This document shows, piece by piece, positions 62,876 through 64,000 of a stretch of DNA of 64,000 nucleotides. The notes beneath the pieces were generated by a model. That model worked only from the letters and a program-made list of their open reading frames with translations, was not told where the DNA came from and searched no databases. How positions within the stretch are numbered: the stretch's first letter is position 1; every line of letters begins with the position of its first letter. Position numbers and translations under genes: made by a program. The DNA comes from Parerythrobacter lutipelagi (lineage in GTDB: Bacteria; Pseudomonadota; Alphaproteobacteria; Sphingomonadales; Sphingomonadaceae), in the NCBI RefSeq assembly GCF_005434975.1, contig NZ_SKCJ01000001.1, positions 816,001 through 880,000 on the forward strand, read 5' to 3'.

Positions 62876-64000
62876 CGGATCGGCGTGCAAGGCCTTCTTC
62901 GCGCGAATAGCAAAATCGCTTGGCCGGCGAACCGGGATCAGCATTTCACAATGCACGCCTTCCTTGGCGAACTGCAGCTTGACCGGATGGCGCAGCTCGT
63001 GCGCCACGACCTTTTCAATCAGATCGGTGCCGAAGCCCCTCGTGCGCTCTGACTCAGCGGCAACGGGCGGTCCGCCGCTTTCCACCCAGACGAGCCTGGC
63101 GGTTTCGGGATCGACAAGCGACCAGGATACGCTGACTTTGCCGCCCGCCTGACTCAGACCACCATATTTGGCGGCATTTGTCGCGAGTTCATGGACTGCC
63201 AGACCAAGCGAAAGCGCGTCGTTTGGCGCAAGCTCTACATCCGGGCCGGACAGTTCCACGACGCCGCCCGAGCCATCTCCGTATGGGGCCAGTTCCGTTG
63301 CCACAACATCGCGAATTGGTGTCGCTCCCCACTCTGAATGGGTCAGCAGATCATGGGTTGCGGAGAGCGCTCTGATCCGCCCGTCGAGGCTTTCGACAAA
63401 TGCATCGAGCGTGGTTGCGCGCCTGCGCGTCAACGCGACAATCGAGAGGACATTGGCCAACGTGTTTTTTACGCGGTGGTTCAACTCACGGGTCAGCGAA
63501 TTTCGGATCGAGCTTTGCTCTTCGAACCATTCGAGCGCAGCACGGTCTTCGCGCGCCTGCTGGGTCAGCAATCGGGCAAGCATCATCAACAAGCTCGCGA
63601 CCAGTAGACCGAACAGCAGCGTTATCATCGACATTGTCGAGAGCGAAGAATCGCGCGCCGATTCGACCACCAGAACCATCTCGTGCTGAGCAATCCGGAC
63701 AGGTTCGCTGACAGTGATGCCAGTCTCCACCTCGGGTTTGACTTCAGCCAGCAGGAGGTCGGGCGAAACCGCCTTGTCGTATAAGCGAACCCCCTTCTCG
63801 CCCCGTGTTTCAAGCTCGAGCGCCGAAAAAAGGAATTCCTGCGCATTGAACGGGCTGTAAATGAATCCCTTTAGCCGGCGCGGCGTGCGACCTTCCTGAA
63901 AAACCGGCATGTAAATGAGGAAGCCCGGGCTTGAACCAACGCCTTCCTGCACCAGGACGACCTTGCCCGTAGCGGTGGGGCGAGCGCTCCGTTCGGCATC
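62867..64000 (-). CDS. CHASE-domain HWE sensor histidine kinase (5' end outside the window)
   Basis: 378 codons are visible and the frame stays open to the window edge. The first part (GFLIYMPVFQEGRTPRRLKGFIYSPFNAQEFL) is the C-terminal half of a periplasmic CHASE domain, followed by a membrane helix (MSMITLLFGLLVASLLMMLARLL). The HWE core has the phospho-acceptor His in LTRELNHRVKNTLANVLSIV, the AVHELATNAAKYGGLS N-box and the WxE motif WVES. HWE kinases next to phyR phosphorylate PhyR in response to stress, and this one likely senses a periplasmic signal through CHASE. It is convergent with phyR. Confidence 0.93.
   Translation of the reverse strand, partial: DAERSARPTATGKVVLVQEGVGSSPGFLIYMPVFQEGRTPRRLKGFIYSPFNAQEFLFSALELETRGEKGVRLYDKAVSPDLLLAEVKPEVETGITVSEPVRIAQHEMVLVVESARDSSLSTMSMITLLFGLLVASLLMMLARLLTQQAREDRAALEWFEEQSSIRNSLTRELNHRVKNTLANVLSIVALTRRRATTLDAFVESLDGRIRALSATHDLLTHSEWGATPIRDVVATELAPYGDGSGGVVELSGPDVELAPNDALSLGLAVHELATNAAKYGGLSQAGGKVSVSWSLVDPETARLVWVESGGPPVAAESERTRGFGTDLIEKVVAHELRHPVKLQFAKEGVHCEMLIPVRRPSDFAIRAKKALHADPKN

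Overview
The window looks like a chromosomal segment of a Sphingomonadales alphaproteobacterium, most likely an Erythrobacteraceae member. The grounds are GC-rich coding with overlapping start/stop codons, several TTG/GTG starts, a PhyR/HWE-kinase general-stress locus with GGAAC-N16-CGTT promoters, a PHA synthase/phasin locus, and sphingomonad-type gene content. The species call is an inference from gene content only.

Left chromosomal part (1-23.8 kb). It holds the start of a molybdopterin oxidoreductase, an Mrp-type Fe-S carrier, HflK-HflC, a Do-like protease converging on a class A penicillin-binding protein, MsrB, a GST and an aldehyde dehydrogenase. A glutathione-dependent formaldehyde cluster follows (FrmA, VOC protein, YbaK-type deacylase, FghA). 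Next come a GAF-histidine kinase, MetX-MetW, HisC-TyrA, an acyltransferase, a DUF218 protein, FtsE-FtsX and a zinc-ribbon membrane protein. The part ends with tRNA-Leu(GAG).

Integrated island (about 23.85-46.05 kb). The arms are a ParB-like/DNA methyltransferase plus a DUF5681 protein on the left and DUF3489, DUF2924 and a large serine recombinase on the right. The cargo between them is rich in defence-type genes. It includes: (a) a frameshifted uracil-DNA-glycosylase-like gene; (b) a Dcm cytosine methylase with divergent Vsr, followed by a compact operon of a small helical protein, a GHKL (MORC/Hsp90-like) ATPase, two uncharacterised proteins and a winged-helix protein, then a DUF2971 protein; (c) a lone DUF4338 (DruA-type) gene and a putative two-helix membrane protein; (d) an ImmA/IrrE protease plus XRE repressor divergent, across two palindromic operators, from a bacterial ubiquitin-like conjugation operon (Ubl ending in Gly, E2-like, JAB-E1 fusion, zinc-binding DUF6527 protein). 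Items (b) and (d) are the best candidates for unusual, little-described systems.

Right chromosomal part (46.1-64 kb). It starts with tRNA-Thr(CGU) and tRNA-Cys(GCA), then a thioesterase, an enoyl-CoA hydratase, and a small regulator/RadC/membrane-protein/LuxR cluster. An aminotransferase lies divergent from PHA synthase. A phasin with a histone-H1-like N-terminus follows, under a perfect palindromic operator, then ClpS, DUF427, LptF-LptG, acetyltransferases and a fatty-acid desaturase.

The window closes with a general-stress locus: a single-domain response regulator and PhyR, each behind a perfect EcfG-type promoter, and a CHASE-HWE histidine kinase cut by the window end. Between the two regulators, on the opposite strand, is what looks like an unannotated ~88-nt sRNA. 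It has an EcfG-like promoter, a 12-bp hairpin with a C-rich, anti-Shine-Dalgarno-like loop and an intrinsic terminator, an architecture reminiscent of Caulobacter GsrN.
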